Notes: generated from the letters alone by a model not told the origin. A DNA stretch of 64,000 bases from Bacillota bacterium (GCA_030691505.1 JAUYEG010000014.1:18339-82338), one strand, 5' to 3'; positions 9,038 through 17,353 are shown, counted from the stretch's first letter. Numbers and translations: made by a program.

Positions 9038-9766
9038 TTGGACAAGGTCCGCGTTTTGCTCGTTGACGATGAGCCTTCCCTGCTCAAGGGAGTCAAGCTA
9101 AGCCTGGAGCTCGAGGGGTACGAGGTACTGACTGCAGCTGACGGGAACCAGGCCCTGACTGTGTTCTCTGCCTCCGATCCGGACCTGATCGTGCTCGACC
9201 TGATGTTGCCGGGAGTGGACGGCCTGACCGTCTGCCGGCGGATCCGCGAGACATCCACCACGCCGATCATCATGTTGACGGCCAAGGCCGACGATGTTGA
9301 CAAGGTGGTAGGCCTCGAAGTCGGCGCCGACGATTATCTGACCAAGCCTTTCAACACACGCGAATTGGTCGCAAGGGTGCGCGCTGTCCTGCGCCGCGTC
9401 CAATTTGACCGCCAGGCGGCGGCCGGCGCCGGCGAGGAGCATGTTCTGGTGCTCGGCGATCTCACCATTGATGTACACCGGCGCCGCGTCCAGCGCGGGG
9501 ACAGGCCGTTTGACCTCACCCCGACCGAATTCGACCTGCTCGCCCATCTTGCGGCCCATCCTGGCCGCGTTTTCTCCCGCGAGGAGCTCCTGCGAAACGT
9601 GTGGGGCTACGAGTACTTCGGCGATGATCGCACGGTGGACGTACACGTCAGCCGGCTGCGGGACAAGATCGAACCGGACGCCCAGAGCCCGGTCTATGTC
9701 CTCACGAGTTGGGGAAAGGGCTACTATGCCGCCGAGTCCGGGCCCCAGTCCAGGCCGCGCCGATGA
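9038..9766 (+). CDS. Response regulator, OmpR/PhoB type
   Basis: A 242-residue two-component response regulator. The receiver domain shows the acidic pair D10-D11 (VDDEPSLL), phospho-acceptor D54 (IVLDLMLPG) and K103 (DDYLTKPF). The C-terminal winged helix has the OmpR-type pattern with PTEFDLL, SREELLRNVWG and DVHVSRLRDKIE. Start is TTG at 9038 after CAGGTGGTGAGCC. The stop overlaps the ATG of the histidine kinase (ATGA at 9763-9766), so the pair is translationally coupled and surely cognate. The signal and target genes are unknown. Confidence 0.93.
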   Translation: MDKVRVLLVDDEPSLLKGVKLSLELEGYEVLTAADGNQALTVFSASDPDLIVLDLMLPGVDGLTVCRRIRETSTTPIIMLTAKADDVDKVVGLEVGADDYLTKPFNTRELVARVRAVLRRVQFDRQAAAGAGEEHVLVLGDLTIDVHRRRVQRGDRPFDLTPTEFDLLAHLAAHPGRVFSREELLRNVWGYEYFGDDRTVDVHVSRLRDKIEPDAQSPVYVLTSWGKGYYAAESGPQSRPRR

Positions 9767-11178
9767 AACTGCTGAGCCGCCTGCTGGTGCTGGTGATCGG
9801 GGTCGTGATCCTCGTCCTCGCACTGGTAGGTGTGCTCGTCATCAGCTCGCTGGAGAGCTACTACCTGCGCGAACGGCAGGTGACCTATTTCTCTCAAGCA
9901 AGCGTCGTCGGCGGCCTGGCCCTTGAGACGTTGCGCGAAGGCCCCCCGGACAGCATCGGGTCGGTGCGCCTCGGGCAGATCGCGGGTGACTACGGGAGGC
10001 AGTTGGGCCTGCGGGTTCTGATTCTTGATCCGGGCGGGGTCGTGCTTGCCGATAGCTTCGCCGACCCGCGTCTGCTCGGCTCGACGCTGCGTCACCCTGA
10101 AGTGCTGAGCGCGCTGGGCGGCCAGGCAACCGCGGCGCAGCACTATCTGCAGGACGCGGGATGGGTGATGTATGCCACGAGCCCGGTTTTCGTCGCGCGC
10201 CGCGTGGTAGGGGCCGTTCTCGTTTCCGCCTCGATTGACGATGTCTACCGTGCGCTGATCGAAATTGCCCGGCGGCTGGCCTACGTGGGCGGGCTTTCGC
10301 TGGTTGTCGCCTTTATGGTCAGCTACGTGCTCGCCCGCAGCCTGACGCGGCCCATCGCCGGCCTGGGCGATGCGGCCCGCCGCATGGCCCAGGGGGATTT
10401 CGGAGTGCGGGTGCCGGCCGGCGGCGCGAGCGAGCTCGCCAGGGTGGGCAGGGATTTCAACACCATGGCGGAGCGCCTCGACCGCCTGGAGGAGGCGCGA
10501 CGGACCTTCGTCGCGGATGCCTCGCACGAACTCCGGACGCCGCTGTCCGCCCTCAAGGCGCTGATCGAACCCCTCATCGGCGAACACAGCGACCGCGTTG
10601 GGGAGTCCGTCCGCACCGAGTTTCTCCGGGACATGGCGGCGGAAGTCGACCGGCTGGACCGCCTGGCGGGCGACCTGCTCGACCTGGCCCGGCTCGACGA
10701 GTCCGGGCGGCTGAAACGCGTGCGAGTCAACCCGTCAACCCTCGCGCGCGAGGTCGGCGAACGGATGGCGCCGCTGGCGCTCAAGGCCGGCGTGGCTCTT
10801 GAGGTTCTCGATCTGGGCGCGCCGGCCGTCGAGGTGGACGAGCTGCGGCTGGGCCAGGCGCTGCAAAATCTGGTCGACAACGCGCTCAAGTTTACCCCGC
10901 CTGGGGGCCGCGTGACGATTGCCGCCCGAGCGGAGCGTGGCAGTGCGATTATCGAGGTCAGCGACACCGGAATCGGAATCCCGGCCGAGGAGATTGCGCA
11001 TCTCTTTGAGCGTTTTTACCGCGTTGACCCGGCGCGCACACGCGAGCGCGGAGGAACTGGCCTTGGTCTGGCCATCGCCAGACGGATCGTGGAACTGCAC
11101 GGGGGCCGGATCGAGGTTGAAAGTCACCCCGGCCAGGGGAGCACGTTTCGGATAAAGCTGGCTGAGCCGGGAATGTAG
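9763..11178 (+). CDS. Sensor histidine kinase
   Basis: A 471-residue membrane sensor kinase. Transmembrane segment 1 is at residues 8-29, an extracytoplasmic sensing region follows at about 30-172, transmembrane segment 2 at about 173-192, HAMP at 190-245, then the phospho-acceptor H255 in FVADASHELRTPLS. The ATPase domain has the N box QNLVDNALKFTPPGG and the G boxes DTGIGIPAEEIAHLFERF and GGTGLGLAI. The start ATG overlaps the response regulator stop; a longer frame from 9709 lies wholly inside the regulator and was rejected. The sensing region is about 140 residues with no recognised fold, possibly PAS-like. Confidence 0.93.
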   Translation: MKLLSRLLVLVIGVVILVLALVGVLVISSLESYYLRERQVTYFSQASVVGGLALETLREGPPDSIGSVRLGQIAGDYGRQLGLRVLILDPGGVVLADSFADPRLLGSTLRHPEVLSALGGQATAAQHYLQDAGWVMYATSPVFVARRVVGAVLVSASIDDVYRALIEIARRLAYVGGLSLVVAFMVSYVLARSLTRPIAGLGDAARRMAQGDFGVRVPAGGASELARVGRDFNTMAERLDRLEEARRTFVADASHELRTPLSALKALIEPLIGEHSDRVGESVRTEFLRDMAAEVDRLDRLAGDLLDLARLDESGRLKRVRVNPSTLAREVGERMAPLALKAGVALEVLDLGAPAVEVDELRLGQALQNLVDNALKFTPPGGRVTIAARAERGSAIIEVSDTGIGIPAEEIAHLFERFYRVDPARTRERGGTGLGLAIARRIVELHGGRIEVESHPGQGSTFRIKLAEPGM

Positions 11179-11206
11179 AGGGGCCCGCTACGAGCGGGCT
11201 TCGCTA
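11174..11206 (+). terminator. Hairpin after the two-component operon
   Basis: GCCCGCT at 11183-11189 pairs with AGCGGGC at 11193-11199 around a three-base loop, just after the kinase stop. Outer bases GTAG/CTAC could extend it. There is only a weak pyrimidine tail (TTCGCT), so termination is likely but not certain. Confidence 0.45.
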
Positions 11207-11225
11207 CAACTGCCAGTGCGGTCGC

Positions 11226-11588
11226 CTATCGTTGGTGCCCGGTCGCCACAGCGGGCAGGAGAACCTCTACCTCAGCCGGCTTGCGGACGACGATCCTGCG
11301 CACTCCAGGCCAGAGACGCAATGCGCCGTACACCGCCGGGACGTCGCGATGCAAGTTGGTCGACAGCACAACAAACGGCTTTGTCGACTCCACCAGCAGG
11401 CCCAGGTCACGCGTCAAGCAGTCCAGCACCTCTGAGCTGAGCGGTCCCTCGTAGTCGATCTCGATGGTTCCCACAACAGCCACCTCCAGTTCTATGCCGC
11501 CGTTGTCGCGCCTCTTGGTCCTCACTAACCGAGTGTAACCCCAGTCCTCATGGAAGTCAATGCCCGCCTTCAAGATGTATGAGGTCAA
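11226..11588 (-). CDS. Hypothetical protein, about 120 residues
   Basis: A 120-residue protein without signal peptide or membrane segment. Codons have the G/C-rich third positions of its neighbours, which supports it being real. The middle reads as alternating strands and helices (LEVAVVGTIEIDY, SSEVLDCLTRDLGLLVES, PFVVLSTNLHRDVPAVYGALRLWPGVRRIVV), loosely like a small STAS-type or Rossmann-like fold; that is only a guess. The start is taken as TTG at 11588, with no good ribosome binding site seen, so it may be longer or shorter. It ends convergent with the two-component operon. I do not recognise the family. Confidence 0.5.
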   Translation of the reverse strand: MTSYILKAGIDFHEDWGYTRLVRTKRRDNGGIELEVAVVGTIEIDYEGPLSSEVLDCLTRDLGLLVESTKPFVVLSTNLHRDVPAVYGALRLWPGVRRIVVRKPAEVEVLLPAVATGHQR

Positions 11589-11794
11589 CTGTCATAACAT
11601 AGAGCATGCGCGCTCGGCGGAGCCTTGGGTCCTGCGGGCACAAGGCTGTATGACGTGCGAGAGGCCGGAATGTTCCCGCCCGCTGGCCGATTGTAGCCGC
11701 AGGTTTCGCCAATCCGTCCTGTAACAAATCTGTAAGCAGCCGCAACGTCCAGGCAAAAACCGCGTGGTACGCTTAAGGAGCAGGTAAAAAGGGG

Positions 11795-12418
11795 ATGGGT
11801 GGGAGCTTCGCGGTGAAGAGCAGGCACGGTCGACGCACGACATCGATGAGTTACGGTGTTTTTGTCTTGACGGCGGCGCTGTTGCTTTCGCTGGTGAGCG
11901 GCTGTGTCCTCGCCGGCGGTGTGTCCTCGCTGTTCAGAAGGCCGGCGCCCGGGTTGCCCGGCGACGGGCTCGGTCCGATAACCCCCAATCCGGACGGGAC
12001 GCCGGTCAAGCTCACGCTATACTTTGGAGACACCCAGGCGCTGAGCCTGATGCGTGAGGAACGCACCGTTGTCCAGCGCGGCGAAAGCGCGGAGGAGCTT
12101 GCCGTCTGGGAACTCATCAAGGGACCGGCTCAGGAGGGCCACGTCCGGACCGTGCCCAAAGAGACGAGGCTCCTTTCGTTGCAGGTGGTGGAGGGGATCG
12201 CCTACGTCAACTTCGCCCGCGAGATCCAGACCAGGCATCCCGGCGGTACTACCGGTGAGATGTTCACGGTCCAGGCGATCGTCAATACCCTGATTGACAA
12301 CAACCCGCAGATCAAGAAGGTCCAGTTTCTGCTGGAAGGCAAGGTTGAGGACTCGATTTGGGGTCACGGGATCACCTCGGAGCCCATCGGCCCCGTCAGG
12401 GACATGATTGCCAAGTAG
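11795..12418 (+). CDS. GerMN domain lipoprotein
   Basis: A 207-residue exported lipoprotein with one GerMN (sporulation and spore germination) domain. A hydrophobic stretch ends in the lipobox LVSGC, with the lipidated cysteine at residue 37. The domain runs from about residue 70: VKLTLYFGDTQALSLMREER, AVWELIKGP, VEGIAYVNFAREIQ, AIVNTLIDNNPQIKKVQFLLEG, all characteristic of the family. GerM in Bacillus is a lipoprotein needed in sporulation, but GerMN lipoproteins also occur in non-sporulating bacteria. ATG 11795 or GTG 11813 could be the start; both keep the lipobox. The gene stands alone and is closed by a terminator at 12521. Confidence 0.85.
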   Translation: MGGSFAVKSRHGRRTTSMSYGVFVLTAALLLSLVSGCVLAGGVSSLFRRPAPGLPGDGLGPITPNPDGTPVKLTLYFGDTQALSLMREERTVVQRGESAEELAVWELIKGPAQEGHVRTVPKETRLLSLQVVEGIAYVNFAREIQTRHPGGTTGEMFTVQAIVNTLIDNNPQIKKVQFLLEGKVEDSIWGHGITSEPIGPVRDMIAK

Positions 12419-12520
12419 TCTTGCGGTGCCGCTTGACGCGCAGCGTAACTGCGTGCGTGTTAGAACCAGTGCCTAAGACAAGTGAATACCCCTCCCAGGG
12501 ACGAAATACCGGGCACCGCA

Positions 12521-12552
12521 GCGGGGCAGTAAAGAATGCCCCGCCTTTTCTT
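12521..12552 (+). terminator. Rho-independent terminator
   Basis: GCGGGGCA at 12521-12528 pairs perfectly with TGCCCCGC at 12537-12544 around an eight-base loop and is followed by CTTTTCTT. The T-rich tail is on the plus strand, so it ends the GerMN transcript about 100 bases after its stop. The tail abuts the 3' end of the convergent aldo/keto reductase gene. Confidence 0.8.
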
Positions 12553-13369
12553 ATCCGTGCGGGCTTCTGACGGTCTGCAGCAAGGCCAGGTCCGCCCGCG
12601 CCTCGTCGAGATCGTGAAATCCGATGTTGAAGGCATCCGCCACGCCGGACGTGAAGGCAAAGCGGAGCGCCTTTTCGACTTCAGCCGGGCCTGTCGCGAG
12701 CTGGCCGTGAGCCAGGAGCTTGATTATGTAGACGCCCTTGCCCGCCTCCCGTGCGTGCACCAGCGCGGCCCGCATCTCCTCCTGACTTCCCTCGTCAAAC
12801 CACAGGCCGCAGGAGTTGTAGGTTGCGCAGATCACGTCGATCTCGGGAACCATGGAGGCTGCCCGGACAACCGACGGCGAGTGGGTGGACAATCCGATCG
12901 CCCGCGTCAAGCCCGCGTCGCGTGCGGCGACGAAGCCGGGCAAAGCCCTCAGGCGGTCCCGCAGCGTCCCCGGCTTGACGATGTGCACGAAGGCGAGATC
13001 GAGGTAATCCGTGCCCAGGTCGGCTGCCAGGGCCGCTATCGCCTCCCGGGCAGCGCCTGGGTCGGCGGCTTGGGTTTTGCTGGCCACCTGAACTTCGTGC
13101 CGGCACACCGCCCGGAGCCCCTCACGAACGTGAGGATGGCTTCCGTACGGCGGCGCGGTATCCCAGAAGGTCAGGCCCAGCTCTTCGGCGGCCCGCACCA
13201 GCAGCCGGCCACCCTCCGGGGGTGTTCTGTCGACGATGAACTCTGTCCCGAAAATGAGTTCCGGGGCATCCAGCCGCGCCGGCCGGCCCAACCTCACCCG
13301 TCGTGCGTGGAGGCGCCCGGCTTCCGGGCTCTGAGCTTGAGCATGCGCGTCCTGACCGTCTCGAACCAT
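12551..13369 (-). CDS. Aldo/keto reductase
   Basis: A 272-residue NADPH-dependent oxidoreductase of the (beta/alpha)8 AKR fold. The catalytic tetrad can be assigned: D and Y in WDTAPPYGSH, K in ASKTQ, H in AFVHIVKPG. Later motifs GLSTHS and INVICATYN-like EIDVICATYNSCG fit the family. The ATG at 13369 has GGGGGCTCCAGG before it; an in-frame GTG at 13408 would add 13 residues. The C-terminus is somewhat shorter than typical (~300 residues). Substrate is unknown, and no pathway partner lies next to it; the adjacent class III aminotransferase is divergent. Confidence 0.8.
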   Translation of the reverse strand: MVRDGQDAHAQAQSPEAGRLHARRVRLGRPARLDAPELIFGTEFIVDRTPPEGGRLLVRAAEELGLTFWDTAPPYGSHPHVREGLRAVCRHEVQVASKTQAADPGAAREAIAALAADLGTDYLDLAFVHIVKPGTLRDRLRALPGFVAARDAGLTRAIGLSTHSPSVVRAASMVPEIDVICATYNSCGLWFDEGSQEEMRAALVHAREAGKGVYIIKLLAHGQLATGPAEVEKALRFAFTSGVADAFNIGFHDLDEARADLALLQTVRSPHG

Positions 13370-13543
13370 CCTGGAGCCCCCCCACCGGAAAGCCATTTGG
13401 TGCAGCACGGGCCTGGCACCTGCTTGAGCTGACGTAGCAGGGTTGCCCGGCCCGGAGGAGCGCTTGGGTCAGGCGGAGAACCATGTCTAGATACCCACGT
13501 ATTTGCGGTTTTGTGGGCTCAAACCTGCCTAAGGGGGATGGCG

Positions 13544-14836
13544 ATGGACAAGCGCCGGGCGATCGAGCTTCAGAAACGCTATCTTGTGCCGGCAATCGGC
13601 ACGTATTACGAGGAGCCCCTGGTGGTCAGCCATGGACAGGGGCACTACCTGTACGACATCGAGGGCCGGGAGTACCTGGACTTCTTCGGCGGCATTCTGA
13701 CCGTCAGCATCGGCCACGCCGACCCGCGTATCAACGCCCGGATTCACGACCAGGTTGATCGGGTCGTTCACACGTCCACCCTGTACGTCAATCTCCCTCA
13801 GGTCGAGCTAGCAGAGCGGTTAGCCAAGCTGGTCCCGGGTGGGCTGAGCCAGTGGTTCTTTACCAACAGCGGCACCGAAGCCAATGAAACGGCGGTGACG
13901 TTCGCCCGCGCCCACACCGGGCGGGACGAGGTCATCGCACTCCGGCATTCCTATAGCGGGCGGTCAACGCTGGCAATGGCCCTCACCGGCCAGTCGGTCT
14001 GGAGATTGCCGGGCTCCAACCAGCCGGCGATCAGGCACGCTCACAACCCGTACTGCTATCGTTGTGCCTTGGGCCAGAAGTATCCGGCGTGCGACCTCCT
14101 GTGCGCCCGCGACATCGAGGAAGTCATCAGGACCTCGACGAGCGGCCGTATCGCGGCGTTCATCGCCGAGCCGATTCAGGGGGTGGGCGGCTTCATAACC
14201 CCGCCGCCGGGGTACTTCCAGACTGCGGTCGAGATAATACGCCGCTACGGAGGCCTTTTCATCTGCGATGAGGTGCAGACCGGGTGGGGGCGGACCGGCG
14301 GCAAAATGTTCGGCATCGAGCAATGGGATGTGGTCCCTGACCTGATGACATTTGCCAAGGGGCTGGCAAACGGTCTGCCGATCGGCGCCACGGTGACCAC
14401 CGAGGAAATCGGGGCGAGCCTGCGCGGGCTGACCATCTCCACGTTTGGCGGAAACCCGCTCACGATGGCCGCGGCATCCGCAGTCCTGGACGTAATCGTG
14501 GACGAGGGCCTCCCGGCCAAGGCAGTGGTGACCGGCGGTCACCTGCGAGCGGGGCTGGAGGCTCTCGCGCAGCGGTTCCCTGTGATCGGTGATGTACGTG
14601 GTATGGGCCTGATGCAGGGAGTTGAGCTCGTTCGCGACCGTAAGACCAAGGAGCCCGCTCCTGAGGTGGTCGCCCGGCTGTTTGAGGAAACCCGCCGTCG
14701 CGGACTGCTCATCGGCAAGGGCGGCATGTACGGGAACGTGTTGCGGATCACGCCCATGCTCGACGTGCAGATCGGTGAGATCGACACCGCGCTTCGGATT
14801 CTGACGGAGGCTTTCGAAGCCCTTCCATCGAGCTAG
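13544..14836 (+). CDS. Class III aminotransferase (AGXT2-like)
   Basis: A 430-residue PLP enzyme of the ornithine/acetylornithine/4-aminobutyrate family. FTNSGTEANE, FICDEVQTGWGRTGG and the Schiff-base lysine in FAKGLANGLPIGA are intact, as is FIAEPIQGVGG. The overall pattern is closest to the alanine-glyoxylate/beta-alanine type (AGXT2-like). Between residues about 172 and 190 it carries a cysteine cluster CYRCALGQKYPACDLLC, spacing C-x2-C-x8-C-x3-C, which in some relatives is conserved and may bind metal. The ATG at 13544 follows AAGGGGG; nearby ATG 13538 is an alternative. The amino donor and acceptor are not determinable here. Confidence 0.85.
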   Translation: MDKRRAIELQKRYLVPAIGTYYEEPLVVSHGQGHYLYDIEGREYLDFFGGILTVSIGHADPRINARIHDQVDRVVHTSTLYVNLPQVELAERLAKLVPGGLSQWFFTNSGTEANETAVTFARAHTGRDEVIALRHSYSGRSTLAMALTGQSVWRLPGSNQPAIRHAHNPYCYRCALGQKYPACDLLCARDIEEVIRTSTSGRIAAFIAEPIQGVGGFITPPPGYFQTAVEIIRRYGGLFICDEVQTGWGRTGGKMFGIEQWDVVPDLMTFAKGLANGLPIGATVTTEEIGASLRGLTISTFGGNPLTMAAASAVLDVIVDEGLPAKAVVTGGHLRAGLEALAQRFPVIGDVRGMGLMQGVELVRDRKTKEPAPEVVARLFEETRRRGLLIGKGGMYGNVLRITPMLDVQIGEIDTALRILTEAFEALPSS

Positions 14837-14861
14837 CGTAGCGTAGACCGGGAGTTGCTGT

Positions 14862-14899
14862 AGAGCCCCGGGCCGGGCGCGCGCCCGGCCCGGGGCTCT
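14862..14899. terminator. Perfect 38-base palindrome, likely bidirectional terminator
   Basis: Bases 14862-14880 (AGAGCCCCGGGCCGGGCGC) are the exact reverse complement of 14881-14899, giving 19-base arms with no spacer. It sits between the convergent ends of the aminotransferase (14836) and GerW (14915) genes, where a shared terminator would be expected. There is no T tract on either side, so it would act by its very strong stem. Confidence 0.7.
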
Positions 14900-14914
14900 G
14901 GGCTGTGCCAGCCC

Positions 14915-15325
14915 CTATTCCACCTTGTCGCACTCGCACGACTTGCTCTCCTGAGCCGCCTCCTGGGTGACTTTGGCCTTGATCTTGTCGCCAAACTTGC
15001 TCGCCAGGTTTGGCATGACCTCGACGAGCTTTTCGAGGAAAGAGCCTCTGCGGCCGATAGGCAACAGCGTCACGTCGTCGCCCTTGATTACGATGAAGCC
15101 GATCGGGGTGACGCGGAATCCGGCCCCGATGCCCTCCCCGATGCCTCCCGGCTGGTCCTTGCCGGCGGTGCCCTCTCCCCCGCCGCCGCCGATGCCGACC
15201 ATGGCGCTGGTGATCGGTATAAGGGTCACGTTGCCGACTGTGAACGGCTCACCCACAACCGTCCTGGTGCCTATCATCCGCTCGAATTCGCTCGTCAGTA
15301 GTTCCAGCGTGTCGCGGAAACCCAT
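14915..15325 (-). CDS. gerW: GerW family sporulation protein (YtfJ)
   Basis: A 136-residue GerW/YtfJ protein, a family found in spore formers and needed in Bacillus for normal L-alanine germination. Diagnostic features are the N-terminal amphipathic helix (LELLTSEFERMIG), the TVVGEPFTVGNVTLIPI entry, the central glycine-rich loop GIGGGGGEGT, and the VIKGDDVTLLPI strand. The ATG overlaps the stop of the DUF2953 gene (TGATG); a GTG one codon upstream is possible. It is the last gene of the four-gene minus-strand run and ends at the 38-base palindrome. The C-terminal SCECD motif adds two cysteines. Confidence 0.88.
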   Translation of the reverse strand: MGFRDTLELLTSEFERMIGTRTVVGEPFTVGNVTLIPITSAMVGIGGGGGEGTAGKDQPGGIGEGIGAGFRVTPIGFIVIKGDDVTLLPIGRRGSFLEKLVEVMPNLASKFGDKIKAKVTQEAAQESKSCECDKVE

Positions 15326-16272
15326 CACTTCTCAGCCTCCCTTTGATTGCGGGCCCGAGTTCGTCCGGGCCACCATAGTCTGCGTACATCCCGGCTCAGC
15401 GCCAGCCTCAGCCACGGCCGCAGCAGGGCCTGGGCGCTGGTGCGGCCATAGAGCTCGACGTCGCCGGCGACCACCTCGCGGTCGAAAACGGGCGTAAGCC
15501 GTATGTCCAGCCCACGGCGTCCCACCACGGCCGATAGCGGAGGCGAGGTGCGCATCGCGCCAACCATGCCCGCCATCATCGCAGTCGCGGCGGGGTCGTC
15601 GAGCCCTAGCGTGAGCCGCATGTGGACCGTAAGGCGCAGCCTCGCCCAGGTCTGAGCCAGCGCTCTTTTAGCCTTGGGCCACAGCCTGCGGATTGTCGCC
15701 AGGTCCAGCCGCCTCAGGCGGCGAGCCTGGCCCCGCGCCCGCCGCAACCTTCGTACCCGCCGTCCGGCGCGAACGCCCTTTTCCCCGTCTTCAGGACGGT
15801 CCTTGCCGCGGCTTTCGGCAGAGTCCGGGCCAGTCCGAGCCCGCCCCCCGCCGCCGAGCCTCCGGCCTAGGAGTCGCACCCCGCGCTGGTCGGCCCTCAG
15901 CATGCCGCCAAGCCAGCGCGCACGGAACTCAAGCCGCGCCCACACCTGCGCGGCCTCTCCGGCCGCTCCGGCCGTGTCCCCCCGGGAATCCCCCAAGGGC
16001 TTGCCCGCACTTTCCACGGACGTCAGCAATGCGAGCAGATACTCGTCGGACGGCTCCTGGACCTCGCTGGGGGCCTCCGCCCGAAACGCGGCTCTGGCCT
16101 GGAACGAGACCGGCGACCACAGGCAGACAGCCAGAGCCAGCAACACCACCAGCAGCAGCCCGGCGAGCGCACAACCCACGATTGCGAGCAGGAGCAGGAC
16201 TACCCCAAGGCCAAAGCACCCCTTTCGGTCACGCGGCGGGCGATTGCGGCCGACCTTGCCAGCAGGGACCAC
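15325..16272 (-). CDS. DUF2953 domain protein
   Basis: About 315 residues. A strong transmembrane segment (GVVLLLLAIVGCALAGLLLVVLLALAV) near the N-terminus is followed by a cytoplasmic or extracytoplasmic domain with long basic and glycine-rich linkers. The C-terminal LGLDDPAATAMMAGMVGAM and IRLTPVFDREVVAGDVEL stretches are typical of DUF2953. In spore formers DUF2953 (YtfI) habitually precedes GerW (YtfJ), as here, and the reading frames overlap. The start is unclear: the frame is open far into the anti-sigma gene, and GTG 16272 is a compromise with no convincing ribosome binding site. Function is unknown. Confidence 0.7.
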   Translation of the reverse strand: MVPAGKVGRNRPPRDRKGCFGLGVVLLLLAIVGCALAGLLLVVLLALAVCLWSPVSFQARAAFRAEAPSEVQEPSDEYLLALLTSVESAGKPLGDSRGDTAGAAGEAAQVWARLEFRARWLGGMLRADQRGVRLLGRRLGGGGRARTGPDSAESRGKDRPEDGEKGVRAGRRVRRLRRARGQARRLRRLDLATIRRLWPKAKRALAQTWARLRLTVHMRLTLGLDDPAATAMMAGMVGAMRTSPPLSAVVGRRGLDIRLTPVFDREVVAGDVELYGRTSAQALLRPWLRLALSRDVRRLWWPGRTRARNQREAEK

Positions 16273-16778
16273 GCACGCCGCGGCAACGCGGACCTGGACC
16301 GGGGAGCCGTGTGCGGTTTCGCAAGCCTGCCCGCAGGAACGACGTTTCGCGTCCTTTGCACGCGGACAAACGACCACCCCGCCCGCGCTGCGGCCTTGCC
16401 CCCGCGTGCCAGCGCACCCAACATGAACCGGGGAACGGGGCGCAACCGGTCGACCAGAACCCCCCACGGGGATTTTCGCGGGGCTCTGGGGGCGCCTGCC
16501 GGTGCCGGGCCGCCAGCCTCCGGGTAGCAGGCTCTGTAGTAGGCCGCCAAAGGCTCCTGCCGTGCCTCAATGAGTGTATGGTCAGCGCTTGTCAGCGTCG
16601 GCCACCCCGCGAGAGAGGAGTACACCGCAGTCAGCTCAACCACCGTTCGAGCGCAATGGGTGCACTCCCGGAGATGCGCTTCCACGCCTGCCGCCAGGAC
16701 CTCCGGGAGATCCCCGTCCGCGTAGGGCTCAAGCAGGGGCGCCACTCTTGCGCAGTCGGTGCGATCCATTGTGCTCAC
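16200..16778 (-). CDS. Anti-sigma factor with zinc-finger domain
   Basis: A 192-residue protein whose N-terminus has the zinc-binding anti-sigma (zf-HC2) pattern: C9, then H35-x3-C39-x2-C42 in AHLRECTHCAR. It should bind and silence the sigma factor encoded just upstream, whose stop overlaps this start (GTG 16778, or ATG 16769 after GGGGGGAGAG). Unusually, no clear transmembrane helix follows. Instead the C-terminal half is basic (RAGWSFVRVQRTRN, RRAWSLLARSAAIARR), so it may be soluble or peripheral. Its 3' end overlaps the DUF2953 gene by about 70 bases. Confidence 0.8.
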   Translation of the reverse strand: MSTMDRTDCARVAPLLEPYADGDLPEVLAAGVEAHLRECTHCARTVVELTAVYSSLAGWPTLTSADHTLIEARQEPLAAYYRACYPEAGGPAPAGAPRAPRKSPWGVLVDRLRPVPRFMLGALARGGKAAARAGWSFVRVQRTRNVVPAGRLAKPHTAPRSRSALPRRAWSLLARSAAIARRVTERGALALG

Positions 16779-17353
16779 TCTCCCCCCGATGTCGCATGCC
16801 GTAATCGCGTGCGCGCCCGGGATAGATGGCTCTTGACCGTACCCTGGGGCAGGTCGAGGATTCGGGCAATATGCCCGTGGCTGAGCCCGTCCACCGCCTT
16901 GAGGATAACCACGGCGCGCTGCACGGGGCTGAGCGACTGCATGGCAGCGGCAACCCGGCTGAGGCGTTCGCGGGCCATGACGGCCTGGGCCACCTGATCC
17001 ACCCTGTCCCGTGCCCCGAACTCACCATCGCCATCTTGCCCGTTCACGCACACCTCGGCCTGACCGATGCGTCTGCGGGCCGACAGGGCACTGAGACACA
17101 GGTTGAGCGCCACGCGACGCAGCCAGGGCCGCAAGGACGGCTGGGGTTGGAGCCGGGGAAGTGAAGTGATCAGGCGAGTGAAGACCTCCTGCGTCAGATC
17201 CATGGCCTCGTCGCGGACGCCGGTCATGCGCCAGCACAGTTTGAGGACGTACACGTAGTGCCGGTCGAGAAGAGCGCGATAGGCGTTTTCCGCACCATCC
17301 CGGCACAAGAGCACGAGGTCCCGGTCTGGCAGTACGGGCTCGCTGACGGACAC
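16775..17353 (-). CDS. ECF-type RNA polymerase sigma factor
   Basis: A 192-residue sigma-70 family factor with only regions 2 and 4. Region 2 includes DLTQEVFTRLITSLPRL, and region 4 is a helix-turn-helix (LSPVQRAVVILKAVDGLSHGHIARILDLPQGTVKSHLSRARTRL, split by me at its motifs). Start is GTG at 17353 after GCGGGAGGAG. It is the first gene of the run sigma - anti-sigma - DUF2953 - GerW, all overlapping. ECF factors usually activate their own operon, so its promoter should lie in 17354-17550. No signal-sensing partner beyond the anti-sigma is visible. Confidence 0.9.
   Translation of the reverse strand: MSVSEPVLPDRDLVLLCRDGAENAYRALLDRHYVYVLKLCWRMTGVRDEAMDLTQEVFTRLITSLPRLQPQPSLRPWLRRVALNLCLSALSARRRIGQAEVCVNGQDGDGEFGARDRVDQVAQAVMARERLSRVAAAMQSLSPVQRAVVILKAVDGLSHGHIARILDLPQGTVKSHLSRARTRLRHATSGGE

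Noticed and set aside
15693..16997. 434-codon plus-strand open frame
   Set aside because: It runs antisense through DUF2953, anti-sigma and sigma genes and is Arg/Pro/Ala-rich, as expected from GC-rich shadows.
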